Shown here one piece after another: positions 22,113-34,682 of a DNA stretch of 64,000 nt. The notes under the pieces were generated by a model. The model made no database searches, had not been told where the DNA came from, and was given only the letters and a program-made list of their open reading frames with translations. A program made the translations under genes and the position numbers. This stretch comes from Nitrosomonas sp. (GTDB lineage Bacteria; Pseudomonadota; Gammaproteobacteria; Burkholderiales; Nitrosomonadaceae). Location of the stretch: NCBI GenBank assembly GCA_017994575.1, contig JAGOKN010000002.1, forward strand, positions 1-64,000, given 5' to 3'. Each line of letters starts with the position of its first letter. Within the stretch, counting starts at the first letter, position 1.

Positions 22113-23846
22113 TTAAAATTCTTCCCAGGAATCATCACCACCACCCGCTGCTACCTTGCGAGCTTGCATGGATGTTGCCATCGATGCGGAATCCGCACTG
22201 ACGCCAACGACTGTTTTATTAGTCGCAGGTCCGCGATTGGGCAGCTTGGTAATTGTTGAAGAACGATTGCTTCTTTTCACCAGTGACGGAGCCGTCATGT
22301 GGCCGCCAGACAATTTAAAGACCGTAACCGCATGAGTTAATGTTTGCGCCTGTTCCTGCATGGATTCCGCTGCGGCTGTCGCTTCTTCCACCAGCGCTGC
22401 ATTTTGCTGAGTCACTTCGTCCATCTGTGTCACGGCCTGATTCACTTGTTCAATGCCTGAACTTTGCTCCTGCGAAGCTGCAGAGATCTCACTCATGATA
22501 TCCGTCACCCGTTTAACCGCGCTGACAATTTCATCCATAGTGGCGCCGGCTTCATCAACCAAGCGAGTGCCATCGGCTACTTTACTCACAGAAGCATTGA
22601 TCAATTCCTTGATTTCCTTGGCCGCTGCAGCAGAGCGCTGTGCTAGCGTGCGCACTTCGGTCGCCACCACCGCAAATCCCCGCCCCTGCTCGCCGGCGCG
22701 AGCAGCTTCCACGGCGGCATTCAACGCCAGAATATTGGTCTGGAAAGCGATGCCATCAATGACACTGATAATATCCACGATCTTTTTGGAACTCTCATTG
22801 ATGGAACTCATGGTTTGTACAACCTGACCAACGACAATACCGCCCTTCACTGCAATTTCAGAAGCACCCGAAGCCAGTTGATTGGCCTGGCGGGCATTAT
22901 CGGCATTTTGTTTGACTGTAGACGTCAATTCTTCCATGGAAGAAGCGGTTTCTTCCAGACTGGATGCCTGTTTCTCGGTGCGCTGGCTTAAATCAGAATT
23001 ACCCGCAGCAATTTCACTCGATGCAGTCGCAATTTGGTCGGTGCTCATCCGTACTTTACCGACCAAATCCACCAGATTGTCATTCATGGTTTTCAGTGCC
23101 TGCAATAAGCGACCGGTTTCATTGCTTGAATCCACTTCAATGCGACTGGTCAAGTCACCAGAGGCAACAGCGTCAGCGATATCAACCGCTTTTTTTAGCG
23201 GCACAACAATGGCACTCATTAGCAAAAATCCGAGAACAATTGCCAGTAGTATTCCCAACGCAATGACAACCCCTGTAATCATAAAAGTTTGATCGTAGTG
23301 ATCCTGAGCTTTTAAAAATTCTGTCTTACTTTCATCGCGCTGCAATTGAATCAGCTTCAGCATGGTTTCATGAACCGCATCAAATTTCGCACCGGCATCA
23401 CCGATCATATTGACAACCGCGCCATCATAATCGCCCGCGGCCGCCAGACTCATTGTGCGATTGCGCGAATCGGTATAAATCTTCCAGCGCTGAGCAGAAG
23501 TTTCAGCCAAAGTCGCTTCCAAAGGTGTCAAGTTAGTTGCCATGTATTTTTTCCAGGCCGTAGCAATCTCAGCGTCGCGCTGATCAGTCATCGCTTGCCG
23601 CTCTTTGACCAATTCAGCCTTTCTCCCGTATGCGGATATGGCTGCATTCAGACGCCCACGTTGCATACCATCCAGAACCAAACTCAGATCCCCCAAGGGT
23701 ACCGTACGATCTTCATAAACGCCTTTAAAGGAATGATTAGTTTGATTCAATCCATATACTGAGAAAGTGCCTATACCCATCAACAACAGTGATAAGAAAC
23801 TGATCACGATTACTAATTGCGATTTTATTGTCATATTTTTAAACAC
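22113..23846 (-). CDS. Methyl-accepting chemotaxis protein with four-helix sensor
   Basis: 577 residues. Membrane segments at about 8-30 and 190-210 enclose a four-helix-bundle sensor of the common MCP type. HAMP, methylation helices and the tip [23 protein letters not shown] follow. It ends DDSWEEF, a CheR tether. The cytoplasmic half is almost the same as in the two neighbouring receptors, pointing to recent tandem duplication with divergent sensors. It lies 40 bp after cheW, so the two are probably co-transcribed. The ligand is unknown. Confidence 0.95.
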   Translation of the reverse strand: MFKNMTIKSQLVIVISFLSLLLMGIGTFSVYGLNQTNHSFKGVYEDRTVPLGDLSLVLDGMQRGRLNAAISAYGRKAELVKERQAMTDQRDAEIATAWKKYMATNLTPLEATLAETSAQRWKIYTDSRNRTMSLAAAGDYDGAVVNMIGDAGAKFDAVHETMLKLIQLQRDESKTEFLKAQDHYDQTFMITGVVIALGILLAIVLGFLLMSAIVVPLKKAVDIADAVASGDLTSRIEVDSSNETGRLLQALKTMNDNLVDLVGKVRMSTDQIATASSEIAAGNSDLSQRTEKQASSLEETASSMEELTSTVKQNADNARQANQLASGASEIAVKGGIVVGQVVQTMSSINESSKKIVDIISVIDGIAFQTNILALNAAVEAARAGEQGRGFAVVATEVRTLAQRSAAAAKEIKELINASVSKVADGTRLVDEAGATMDEIVSAVKRVTDIMSEISAASQEQSSGIEQVNQAVTQMDEVTQQNAALVEEATAAAESMQEQAQTLTHAVTVFKLSGGHMTAPSLVKRSNRSSTITKLPNRGPATNKTVVGVSADSASMATSMQARKVAAGGGDDSWEEF

Positions 23847-23886
23847 TATAACCTCCGTTCATTTCTGACTAAGAATAGACATTCAA

Positions 23887-24381
23887 TTAATTAATACTTT
23901 TCTCAATCAGACCCATATCACTGCTACTCATCAACTTCTCGATATCAATCAATATCAGCATACGCTCATCAACTGTTCCCAATCCCATGATGTATTCGGT
24001 ATCAATTACTGAACCAAATCCCGGTGTTGGGCGCATTTGATCCGCACCAAGACTAATGACATCAGAAACACCATCCACCACTATTCCCATGACACGTCCG
24101 TCCAGATTTAAAATAATTACCACGGTAAACTGATCATAATCCGCGTTGCCCAACCTGAATTTGATCCTCATGTCGATAATCGGAACAATGATGCCACGCA
24201 GATTGACCACCCCTTTGATAAACTCAGGCGCATTGGCGATTCGTGTGATCGAATCGTAGCCACGAATCTCTTGTACCTTGAGGATCTCGATTCCATATTC
24301 TTCCTTTCCCAAACGAAAAGTTAGGAATTCGTTGACCCCCTGACTGGTTGTAGAACTTGCTGACGCCGCTATCGTAGTCAT
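23887..24381 (-). CDS. cheW: Chemotaxis coupling protein CheW
   Basis: Adaptor linking receptors to the CheA kinase; 164 residues from the ATG at 24381 ([10 protein letters not shown]), which has AGGAG six bases upstream. A second ATG at 24399 adds six residues and is possible. The SH3-like CheW fold is clear: [21 protein letters not shown], then [19 protein letters not shown] and [10 protein letters not shown]. No cheA or cheY is nearby, so this is a satellite receptor cluster rather than the main chemotaxis operon. Confidence 0.95.
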   Translation of the reverse strand: MTTIAASASSTTSQGVNEFLTFRLGKEEYGIEILKVQEIRGYDSITRIANAPEFIKGVVNLRGIIVPIIDMRIKFRLGNADYDQFTVVIILNLDGRVMGIVVDGVSDVISLGADQMRPTPGFGSVIDTEYIMGLGTVDERMLILIDIEKLMSSSDMGLIEKSIN

Positions 24382-24718
24382 TGTTTGCTCCTGTAGCATA
24401 GTTGATATTCCTCTTATCTAAGATAAAGCCTTGAATAACCACTTACTGATGAGTAAGTATCTTTATATACAGGAACGCTCTACGACATCAGAAATATCTT
24501 CTTTAAAGACTCTTCTAATTATAGTGATGCTTAGGATGAGGAAAGACGGGAATAAAGCGTGAAAACCGGATCATATCTTGGATAGCATCCGACACCTTTT
24601 GGTTGGTTAATTTCTCATACGAAATGCAGACTGATCAATTTTCAATAAAAAATGAATCGTCAGTTTATGACATGAAAATCCATGCTATAAATTAGCTTTT
24701 ATTGATAAGGTAAGAAAG
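24382..24718. promoter_or_regulatory. Divergent spacer between cheW and the VOC gene
   Basis: 337 bp without a gene. Close to the cheW start a small palindrome, TTATCT-A-AGATAA (about 24414-24426), could be an operator. On the right a TATAAA hexamer lies about 45 bases before the VOC start. No sigma-28 consensus was found for the chemotaxis side. Confidence 0.35.
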
Positions 24719-25102
24719 ATGATCATTGAGGGTATGAATCATTTCACGGTTTTGAGCAGTGATCTGGACAGAAGCAAAGCGTTTTATATCGGAATACTGG
24801 GACTGACGGAAGGCTATCGCCCGCCATTCTCGTTTCCAGGTGCATGGTTATATGCTGGCAATCAGGCCATTCTGCATATCATGGCCGGAAAACCAGTGCC
24901 CTCTCAAGCTGCCGGAGTGATTGATCACATGGCCTTTACTGCCAGCAATCTGCAAGCTGTGGTGGATAGCTTAAAGCAACATGGCATTAACTTTAAGTTG
25001 AACCGCTTAAAAGATCTGGAGAGCTGGCAATTATTCTGCCATGACCCTGACGGTGCAAAAGTGGAATTGGATTTCCCGGCCAGCGAACCTGATCCCCGAT
25101 AG
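24719..25102 (+). CDS. VOC-family (glyoxalase/dioxygenase-like) protein
   Basis: 127 residues, one vicinal-oxygen-chelate module. It starts MIIEGMNHFTVLSSDLDRSKAFYIGILGL. Candidate metal ligands are the first histidine (about residue 8), a histidine in VIDHMAF (about 70) and the glutamate in DGAKVELDFP near the C-terminus. The substrate is unknown; relatives include glyoxalase I, fosfomycin-resistance proteins and ring-cleavage dioxygenases. GTAAGAAAG just before the ATG is a modest ribosome site. It converges with the M48 peptidase gene with 7 bp between the stops. Confidence 0.85.
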   Translation: MIIEGMNHFTVLSSDLDRSKAFYIGILGLTEGYRPPFSFPGAWLYAGNQAILHIMAGKPVPSQAAGVIDHMAFTASNLQAVVDSLKQHGINFKLNRLKDLESWQLFCHDPDGAKVELDFPASEPDPR

Positions 25103-25109
25103 TGATGGT

Positions 25110-25901
25110 TTATTTCTTACAGTTTGGTTTTTTACCTGCCGCGCGTGCTTGCTGCATGATTTTCATCATTTTGGGAAGATGTGCTCGTAAATCATCAATG
25201 CGTGTTGCATGCGATGGGTGAGTCGATAAAAATTCGACAGGTTGCGGTCCTTGACTGGCTTGTGCCATTTTCTGCCACAGGGTTACACTCTCAGAAGGAT
25301 CAAATCCTGCTTTGGCCATCAATTCCAAACCAATCGTGTCGGCCTCACTTTCATGCAATCGACTGAACGGCATAATCAATCCATATTGCGCTCCAATACC
25401 GAGCATACTCAGGGCAGTTTGCCCTAATGGCGTCTGCGGTGCAGCTACTGCAGCAATCAATGAAACACCCATTTGCGCCCCCAGTTTTTGTGACATCCTT
25501 TCATTGCTATGTCGAGCCAGCACATGCCCAATTTCATGACCTATCACAGACGCAAGTTGATCCTGATTAGTCACTAAATCAACCAATCCTGTGTGTACGC
25601 CAATTTTATTTCCGGGTAAAGCAAAAGCATTCAGCGTCTTATCTTCAAACACAACCACTTCCCAATTACCGCCCACTTCACGCGTAATGGCTGTGGCAAT
25701 ACAACGCACAAATTCATTTTCCTGCCCATTTTGATTGATCGCCTTTTCATGCTTCAAATCCGAAAAGGCTTGCAGACCCATTGCATTCAGCTCGCTATCC
25801 GGCATAAAAGCCAACTGACTTCTTCCTGTCGGAGTCGTCGCGCAGGCCGTGAGAAAAAAGATCATTAATGGGATGGATATCCGTCTGAGTGTCATCATCA
25901 A
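25110..25901 (-). CDS. M48-family metallopeptidase, lipoprotein
   Basis: 263 residues. A lipoprotein signal with lipobox LTAC (Cys at about 19) places it on a periplasmic face of a membrane. The zinc motif HEIGHVLARH (about 130) and the downstream ligand in SRLHESEADTIG (about 180) are intact, so it should be an active protease. It resembles the small outer-membrane M48 enzymes LoiP/YcaL in E. coli, which act in envelope quality control; which one it matches is not resolved here. The start has three consecutive ATGs; the first is reported. Confidence 0.9.
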   Translation of the reverse strand: MMMTLRRISIPLMIFFLTACATTPTGRSQLAFMPDSELNAMGLQAFSDLKHEKAINQNGQENEFVRCIATAITREVGGNWEVVVFEDKTLNAFALPGNKIGVHTGLVDLVTNQDQLASVIGHEIGHVLARHSNERMSQKLGAQMGVSLIAAVAAPQTPLGQTALSMLGIGAQYGLIMPFSRLHESEADTIGLELMAKAGFDPSESVTLWQKMAQASQGPQPVEFLSTHPSHATRIDDLRAHLPKMMKIMQQARAAGKKPNCKK

Positions 25902-26075
25902 TTGTTTCCTTTCATTAGAGTGCCCAGCTTCAGCAATTATTCTTACTAAATTATTTTTAAATCAAAAACGTACGGTCATCATTGCATAAATAATGGCAAC
26001 ATGCTGATTACTTTGTTATGGCGTATTGAATGTATGATATAACGCTTTTTTCAACCAGATAAAGGGGAATCTAAC

Positions 26076-26282
26076 ATGGGCGATCGCGTTTATAAGATTA
26101 TCGAAATTGTCGGTTCATCAACCAAAAGCAGTGATGACGCCATTCAACAAGCCATTGCCAAAGCCAGCGAAAGTCTGCGCAACCTGGATTGGTTTGAAGT
26201 GGTAGAGACCCGTGGACATATTGTTGATGCCAAAATTGCACACTACCAGGTAAAAATTAAGGTAGGCTTTCGCCTGGATTAA
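26076..26282 (+). CDS. Dodecin family flavin-binding protein
   Basis: 68 residues, the typical dodecin length; dodecins form hollow dodecamers that store flavin. The sequence MGDRVYKIIEIVGSSTKS, AIAKASESLRNLDWFEV with the stacking tryptophan, and the ending AHYQVKIKVGFRL match the family throughout. An AAAGGGGA lies nine bases before the ATG. It appears monocistronic and is followed by a hairpin. Confidence 0.93.
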   Translation: MGDRVYKIIEIVGSSTKSSDDAIQQAIAKASESLRNLDWFEVVETRGHIVDAKIAHYQVKIKVGFRLD

Positions 26283-26291
26283 TCATTTAGA

Positions 26292-26341
26292 TCCAAGATT
26301 GTCCGTCTATTCGTTCATCGACAGGGTCGAACAATCTTGGA
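26292..26341 (+). terminator. Long-stem hairpin after the dodecin gene
   Basis: TCCAAGATTGT and ACAATCTTGGA form an 11-bp perfect stem with a 28-base loop, 9 bp after the dodecin stop. No T-run follows, so it is not a standard terminator; it may stabilise the message or be a repeat remnant. The rest of the 298-bp spacer up to 26580 shows nothing I recognise. Confidence 0.4.
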
Positions 26342-26580
26342 ATGCCTAACCGCTCAATGAGCACCGATAACTGCTAATTTGTCAAACCACCGCACAATTC
26401 CACTCCAGCCAGTCTCCCGTTAAACTGAAATCACAGCCACCCCGTGTACAGATCGCAATGAACGCCACAACACTGCTATCATTTCCAGCGTACAATCACG
26501 CATCCCCGTGTGTCGTTTGATATAACACCTATTGCATACATTTCAAAACATCGTTCATTCATCTATTTTCAGGAATTTAA

Positions 26581-29483
<2,903 letters not shown>

Positions 29484-29526
29484 TGGCTGATCTATTTACC
29501 AATTTCCAATCGACGGCGTGGTCCCT

Positions 29527-30024
29527 ATGAAGCTGAATCAACAGAAAATTCTTGCCGCACTATTGATGCTGTTTTTACTGACAGCCTGTGGCTTTCAGTT
29601 GCGCGGGCAGATTTCTGCGCTGCCATTCAAATCTCTGTATATTGAGGCACCCGACGGGCACACCATCGGTATGGATTTGGAACGCACGATAGGTTCCTCA
29701 TCCACCACTAAGGTAGTCAGTCAACGCGCAGAAGCTGAAGCCGTTTTACAGATCATCAGTGCCGTTGGCGAAAGAAGAATCCTGTCTCTATCCGGAGGGG
29801 GACGGGTGCGGGAATTTGTTCTGGTTTATCGTGTGTTATACCGCCTGCTTGACCAGCAAGGTATTGAAATTGTTAAAAATACTGAAATTTCCCTGACGCG
29901 CAATTTGCCTTTTCTGGATGCTCAGATATTGGCCAAAGAGGCAGAAGAGCAGCTGCTGTATAAGGATATGCAATCCGATGCCATTCAGCAGATCATCTGG
30001 CGACTGGCCGCCCTCAAAACATAA
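29527..30024 (+). CDS. lptE: LPS-assembly lipoprotein LptE
   Basis: Outer-membrane lipoprotein that plugs the LptD barrel and helps place lipopolysaccharide at the surface. 165 residues from the ATG at 29527 (MKLNQQKILAAL); a GTG three codons upstream is less likely. The signal peptide ends in lipobox LTAC, directly followed by GFQLRGQISALPFKSLYIEAP, the family hallmark. It is 43 bp after leuS and 53 bp before holA. Confidence 0.94.
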   Translation: MKLNQQKILAALLMLFLLTACGFQLRGQISALPFKSLYIEAPDGHTIGMDLERTIGSSSTTKVVSQRAEAEAVLQIISAVGERRILSLSGGGRVREFVLVYRVLYRLLDQQGIEIVKNTEISLTRNLPFLDAQILAKEAEEQLLYKDMQSDAIQQIIWRLAALKT

Positions 30025-30077
30025 TTGACGCCCCCTGCCCGTGACTCGGCCACGCTTTCAAGAGGTCATTTGTCGAC

Positions 30078-31097
30078 ATGCGGATAAAACTCGAACAACT
30101 TGCGCAACACCTGCAGAAGCAATCCGCCCCGCTCTACACGCTGTTTGGCAATGAGCCGCTGCTAATCCTGGAAGCAGCCGATTTAATCCGTACCCATGCG
30201 CGCCAGCAAGGCTATACCGAGCGCGAGCTATTCACCATTGATCATCACTTCGATTGGTCTGAGCTTCTCAATGCAGGTAGCAATCTATCCTTGTTTGGCA
30301 ATCGTAGGATCACGGATATTCGTCTTCCATCCGGCAAGCCAGGCAAAGAAGGTGGAAAAGCCATTGAAGCCTATTGCAATGCACTCCCGCCGGATACCCT
30401 CACCCTTGTCACATTGCCACGCATAGACAAACAAGGCCAAGCCACCAAATGGTTCAAAGCGCTTGAAAATGCCAGTGTCCTGATTCCGGTCTATGCCATT
30501 GAACGAGAGCAATTGCCGGGCTGGATCGGTCAGCGTCTTGGCCAACAACAACTAAAAGCGGATGCCAGCACATTGCAATTTCTGGCCGACAATGTGGAAG
30601 GCAATCTGCTTGCCGCGCATCAGGAGATCCAGAAGCTGGGATTGCTTTACCCCAATGGCAATTTGACCTTTGATCAAGTCAAAGATGTGGTTCTGAATGT
30701 TGCGCGCTATGATGTCTTTCAATTATCCGAAGCCATGATTTCAGCCAATGCCGCTCGCTACTCGAGAATTCTGGCGGGATTGCAGGGTGAAGGCACCGCC
30801 CCTCTGCTGATCCTGTCCACCTTGGCGGAACAAATCCGCCAGCTCATCTTGGTTCGCAAAGGACTAGAACAAGGCCAGCCTCCCGTGCAAGTAATGCAGG
30901 CCGCCAGAATCTGGGGAGATCGGCAAAAAACCGTCATGACGGCTGCCAAACACATCAGCTTTCAATCTCTGATGCAAGGACTGGTTTGCGCCGCAAAAAT
31001 AGATAGAATCATTAAAGGCGTTGCACAGGGTGATGTGTGGGATGAATTATTGCAACTCGGCATCCGGTTAGCGGATACACGAATGCGCAATCATTAG
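30078..31097 (+). CDS. holA: DNA polymerase III subunit delta
   Basis: Clamp-loader subunit that opens the beta clamp; 339 residues. The start MRIKLEQLAQHLQKQSAPLYTLFGNEPLLILEAAD and SLFGNRRITDIRLPSGKPG are typical of HolA. AAA+-like fold without a Walker A site, as expected for delta. It ends the leuS-lptE-holA unit and is followed by a gene-free stretch. Confidence 0.95.
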   Translation: MRIKLEQLAQHLQKQSAPLYTLFGNEPLLILEAADLIRTHARQQGYTERELFTIDHHFDWSELLNAGSNLSLFGNRRITDIRLPSGKPGKEGGKAIEAYCNALPPDTLTLVTLPRIDKQGQATKWFKALENASVLIPVYAIEREQLPGWIGQRLGQQQLKADASTLQFLADNVEGNLLAAHQEIQKLGLLYPNGNLTFDQVKDVVLNVARYDVFQLSEAMISANAARYSRILAGLQGEGTAPLLILSTLAEQIRQLILVRKGLEQGQPPVQVMQAARIWGDRQKTVMTAAKHISFQSLMQGLVCAAKIDRIIKGVAQGDVWDELLQLGIRLADTRMRNH

Positions 31098-31541
31098 CCG
31101 TCAGCAACAGCGGAATCCCCGGCCAGTAGATTCAAGCGCTTCAGCAGATCACTCAATCGTCACGCTATCCTCGTTAGTAAAATTCTAGCCAATGCCCGTC
31201 GTGGCAATTTTTACCGCAGCACCTGCACCGCTGCCATCCGCATCATAGGGTGATACGCCAGTCGCTTTAGGTTATAAATAAAGAAAGTCATTGTCGTCAC
31301 TCTGACATCCCCCATTCCCAGCTAACCACTATCAATAGTCTGCTGTATTTCCTTTTAAATCTTTGGCCAATCAATTGCCGCCGTCGCCTCAATCCGCCCA
31401 GCACTGTCCACATTCTCCACTAATACGATGAAAACAGACTGCTTTCTGTGTAAAAACGCACAGAGTATTTTTTCACCGTGACCAATAATGCGCTCACTAA
31501 CCAGTTCATTCTAAACCCTTCATTCAGTGAGTCAAAACATC
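31098..31541. other. Gene-free stretch with traces of decayed coding sequence
   Basis: 444 bp between holA and the decaheme cytochrome. On the minus strand, about 31187-31255, a short open run ends in YDADGSGAGAAVKIATTGIG and a stop; it resembles the last residues of large secreted repeat proteins. Further right on the minus strand, two frames around 31370-31510 carry HGEKILC and VLVENVDSAGRIEATAAIDW, perhaps remains of a transposase. Neither is complete. The promoter of the cytochrome operon should lie at the right end. Confidence 0.35.
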
Positions 31542-32504
31542 ATGTTCAACTATCTCAAAACTACACAAATGAATCTGTCATGGCTATTGGTCATTTTTCT
31601 CATCGTCGTTGGCATCACGGCACTTCCTCAACAAGTGCTTGCAGATGAAGACGAGGATGATGAGGATCCTCCCAAAGATCTCGTTCTGAAAGGGGATGCC
31701 CGATGCACGGCATGCCATGATGAAAACAGCGACAAACCCATCCTTGCTATTGGAAAAACCAAGCACGGAACCGTTGCCGATCATCGCACCCCCACTTGCA
31801 CCAGTTGCCACGGTGATGGAGGAAGTCATGAAGAGTCGCCTGACAAAGCGCTCATGCCGCAACGCACATTCGGCAAGCATTCGCTCAATCCGATCGAAGA
31901 AAGAAACGACGCTTGCTTAGCGTGCCATCAAGGCGGCAAGCGCATGCATTGGTCCGGCAGTCTGCACGCCAATCGCGACATCGCTTGCACTTCCTGCCAC
32001 CAGATCCACACCGAGCAGGACAAAGTACGCAATCGAATCACGCAGGCAGAAGTTTGTTTTAATTGCCACAAAGACATTCGCACATTGATTAACCGCCCTT
32101 CCCGCCACCCTATACGTGAAGGCAAAGTGATTTGCTCGGATTGTCACAATCCTCACGGCTCAGCCGGTCCCAGCAACATGCTGCGCGATAGCGTGAATGA
32201 CACGTGCTATTCCTGTCATATGGAAAAACGCGGACCGTTTGTTTATAACCACCCTCCAGTGCAAGAGAATTGCGCTATTTGCCATAACCCTCATGGCACC
32301 ACTGCGCCCAATTTGCTTCGATCACGCTCGCCATTCATCTGCCAGGAATGCCATGAACCCAATACGCATCAGGGAAGCTCCGGAACACTGACGGGTTCAT
32401 ACTCCAGAAATACTCTGGCCAGAGGTTGCGTCAATTGCCATACGCAAGTGCATGGCAGTAACAACCATCTCAATGTTCGCAATGAAAGCATGTTTCAGCG
32501 CTAA
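31542..32504 (+). CDS. mtrA: Decaheme c-type cytochrome, MtrA/DmsE type
   Basis: 320 residues from the ATG at 31542; a GTG five codons earlier and an ATG at 31569 are alternatives. A signal peptide (NLSWLLVIFLIVVGITALPQQVLA) exports it to the periplasm. Ten CxxCH haem sites are visible, in order CTACH, CTSCH, CLACH, CTSCH, CFNCH, CSDCH, CYSCH, CAICH, CQECH and CVNCH. Count and length match MtrA/MtoA/PioA/DmsE. These proteins thread through an MtrB-type barrel and carry electrons across the outer membrane. The barrel gene follows after 14 bp. No outer-surface MtrC/OmcA-type cytochrome is present. Direction of electron flow cannot be told from the sequence. Confidence 0.93.
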   Translation: MFNYLKTTQMNLSWLLVIFLIVVGITALPQQVLADEDEDDEDPPKDLVLKGDARCTACHDENSDKPILAIGKTKHGTVADHRTPTCTSCHGDGGSHEESPDKALMPQRTFGKHSLNPIEERNDACLACHQGGKRMHWSGSLHANRDIACTSCHQIHTEQDKVRNRITQAEVCFNCHKDIRTLINRPSRHPIREGKVICSDCHNPHGSAGPSNMLRDSVNDTCYSCHMEKRGPFVYNHPPVQENCAICHNPHGTTAPNLLRSRSPFICQECHEPNTHQGSSGTLTGSYSRNTLARGCVNCHTQVHGSNNHLNVRNESMFQR

Positions 32505-32518
32505 GGCAAGGAGATCCC

Positions 32519-34630
32519 ATGAATACCCATATGCTCAAAACATCGACTGCTCAATTTGTACTGATTTCGACTACGCTCTTACTTGGCAACACACTAGCCT
32601 GGTCATCTGATACCACCAGTGATCCGTTGAAAGAACAATCCAAACCCAAAAGCACCATCAACTTTGGTGCCGGCTACTTGTTTAATGACAATGCACGCTT
32701 CGGTCAATACACAGGTTTGCGCAATGATGGTCCTTATGGCATTTTTAACCTGGACATCAAACGGCGCAATGACGAAACTGGCACCTGGCTCAAATTATTC
32801 GGGCGCAATATAGGGTTCCAGAATCGCGATGTTCGCTTCGAACATAACAAACAAGGCAATTGGGGCTACTTCATTGAGTATAGTCAAACACCGCGTTACG
32901 AACCCTTTACTGTCAATACTGCGGTCACCGGCCTGGGCACCACGGAGCCTCACGTGCCGACAACCCCCACTGCGGGTGACCCCGCTCAACTGAAGACCGA
33001 ACGTCAATCGATTGGTTTTGGCATGAGCAAATTCCTGCCCGGCAATCTTGAGTTTCAGCTTCATTTTCGCAACGAAGAGAAGGATGGCGCACGTATATTT
33101 GCGCGCGGAAACCGATTGGGAGTACCAAGCCCGACGGCTGTGGGTGGCTACGAATTCATCCCTGAGCCGATCAACTCGACGATCCGCCAGTTTGGCGCTT
33201 CTCTTGATTACACAGGCAAACAATTACAATTGTCCGGCGGGTACTATGGCACCATGTACAGCAATAAAAACTCGATTCTGAATGTAACCGGAGGCAGCAC
33301 GGTAGGGGATCAGTACGCCCCCAGCCTGTTTGCACCAATCACCCTGGCTCCGGATAATCAATCGCACCAGGCGTTCTTGTCCGGTGGCTATAGCTTTACC
33401 CCCACCACGCGCGGCACGTTTAAAACCGCTTACACAACAGCCACTCAAACGGATAGTTTTTCCCCCGCATTATTTTCTGCGCCTGGCATCGGCTCCCATC
33501 TGGGCGGCCGTGTCGACACGGCCTTGGTTCAAGCCGGATTGACTGCCAGGCCCCTGCCCAAGCTGTCGCTCAATACCAATTTTCGCTTTGAGGATCGGGA
33601 TGACAAAACACCCGTATTATTCTATAACCCGGTCGCAACTCTGCTGGATCTGAATGGAAATAATTGGCGCGGACTGAATAATCCGCGTTCTTTCCAAACC
33701 ATTACCAGCAAATTTGAGGCCAGTTACGCATTGCCTAAGGATTTCCGCTTGATTGGCAGCATTGACTATGATCATAGGGATCGCAGCGGCTTTGCGTCCA
33801 ATACCAGTCATCGCAATCGCACGGATGAAATTTCTTACCGCGCCGAATTGCGGCGCTCATTATCGGACACGCTCACCGGCACGATCTCCTATATTTATAG
33901 TGACCGCTTTGGTTCTGATTTCCTGACAAATACCAAAGGGAATGGCGATCCTTTCTTTAATCTGATTGCACCGTTCAATTTAGCCGATCGCACGCGAAAC
34001 AAAGTGCGCTTCATGGCCAATTGGGAACCGATTGATGCCTTATCGCTGCAAGTAGCCATTGATGAATCGTTCGACGATTACGGTCACCGGGCCGGCTCGG
34101 ATTTGGGATTGCGTAAAGGCTCCGCACGCAACTATTCACTGGATGCCACATACACCTTCTCAGAAGCCTGGCAGGCAACCGCCTGGTTCTCCAGGAATGA
34201 AACCCATATCGACCAAACCTCCAGAAATCCGATTACGCTGACCGGAATTCGCGAAGTCTGGGACGCCAGGCTGCAGGACTTTGGCACTTCTTTTGGAATT
34301 GATATCAATGGCAAATTAACGGACAAACTGGAAACCGGCGCCAATTTCTTCTACTCCGATTTCAACAACAAATTCAAACAACAGGTGACGCTTGAACCTC
34401 AGGTTAACATAGTGCCGAATATTTCGACGCAATACGGCAGTTTGCGGTTTTACGCCAAATATGACATCCGCAAGAACCTGGGCGTGCGCTTGGATTATAT
34501 GTTGGATCACTTCAAAACCAATGAATGGACCTGGAATTGGAACAAATACACCGACGGAACCAGGCTCAGTCAGGACACTCACCAGATAGCCAGCTTTGTT
34601 TTCCTGTCGGCTTCCTACAGTTGGCAGTAA
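32519..34630 (+). CDS. mtrB: MtrB/PioB-type outer membrane beta-barrel
   Basis: 703 residues with a signal peptide (about 1-29, ending LAWSS). The mature protein begins INFGAGYLFNDNARFGQYTGLRNDGPYGIFNLDI, the family opening. Many alternating-residue strands follow, and it ends ASFVFLSASYSWQ with an aromatic near the C-terminus. MtrB/PioB barrels sheathe a decaheme cytochrome. AAGGAG lies five bases before the ATG. The N-terminal CxxC found in Shewanella MtrB is absent; that is also so in several PioB/MtoB relatives. It is paired with the preceding cytochrome and clearly co-transcribed. Confidence 0.93.
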   Translation: MNTHMLKTSTAQFVLISTTLLLGNTLAWSSDTTSDPLKEQSKPKSTINFGAGYLFNDNARFGQYTGLRNDGPYGIFNLDIKRRNDETGTWLKLFGRNIGFQNRDVRFEHNKQGNWGYFIEYSQTPRYEPFTVNTAVTGLGTTEPHVPTTPTAGDPAQLKTERQSIGFGMSKFLPGNLEFQLHFRNEEKDGARIFARGNRLGVPSPTAVGGYEFIPEPINSTIRQFGASLDYTGKQLQLSGGYYGTMYSNKNSILNVTGGSTVGDQYAPSLFAPITLAPDNQSHQAFLSGGYSFTPTTRGTFKTAYTTATQTDSFSPALFSAPGIGSHLGGRVDTALVQAGLTARPLPKLSLNTNFRFEDRDDKTPVLFYNPVATLLDLNGNNWRGLNNPRSFQTITSKFEASYALPKDFRLIGSIDYDHRDRSGFASNTSHRNRTDEISYRAELRRSLSDTLTGTISYIYSDRFGSDFLTNTKGNGDPFFNLIAPFNLADRTRNKVRFMANWEPIDALSLQVAIDESFDDYGHRAGSDLGLRKGSARNYSLDATYTFSEAWQATAWFSRNETHIDQTSRNPITLTGIREVWDARLQDFGTSFGIDINGKLTDKLETGANFFYSDFNNKFKQQVTLEPQVNIVPNISTQYGSLRFYAKYDIRKNLGVRLDYMLDHFKTNEWTWNWNKYTDGTRLSQDTHQIASFVFLSASYSWQ

Positions 34631-34648
34631 CCATCTATTCCTGCACCA

Positions 34649-34682
34649 TGAGGGTAGTTGACCACTCAATGATCTACCCTCA
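34649..34682. terminator. Hairpin between convergent mtrB and the unknown gene
   Basis: TGAGGGTAG and CTACCCTCA form a perfect 9-bp stem with a 16-base loop, 18 bp after the mtrB stop and overlapping the stop codon of the opposite gene. It probably serves as a two-way terminator although no T-run is present. Confidence 0.5.

Noticed and set aside
17876..23846. Long repeats in three chemoreceptor genes as a mobile element or CRISPR-like array
   Set aside because: The repeats are coding and confined to the conserved signalling domain; explained by gene duplication.
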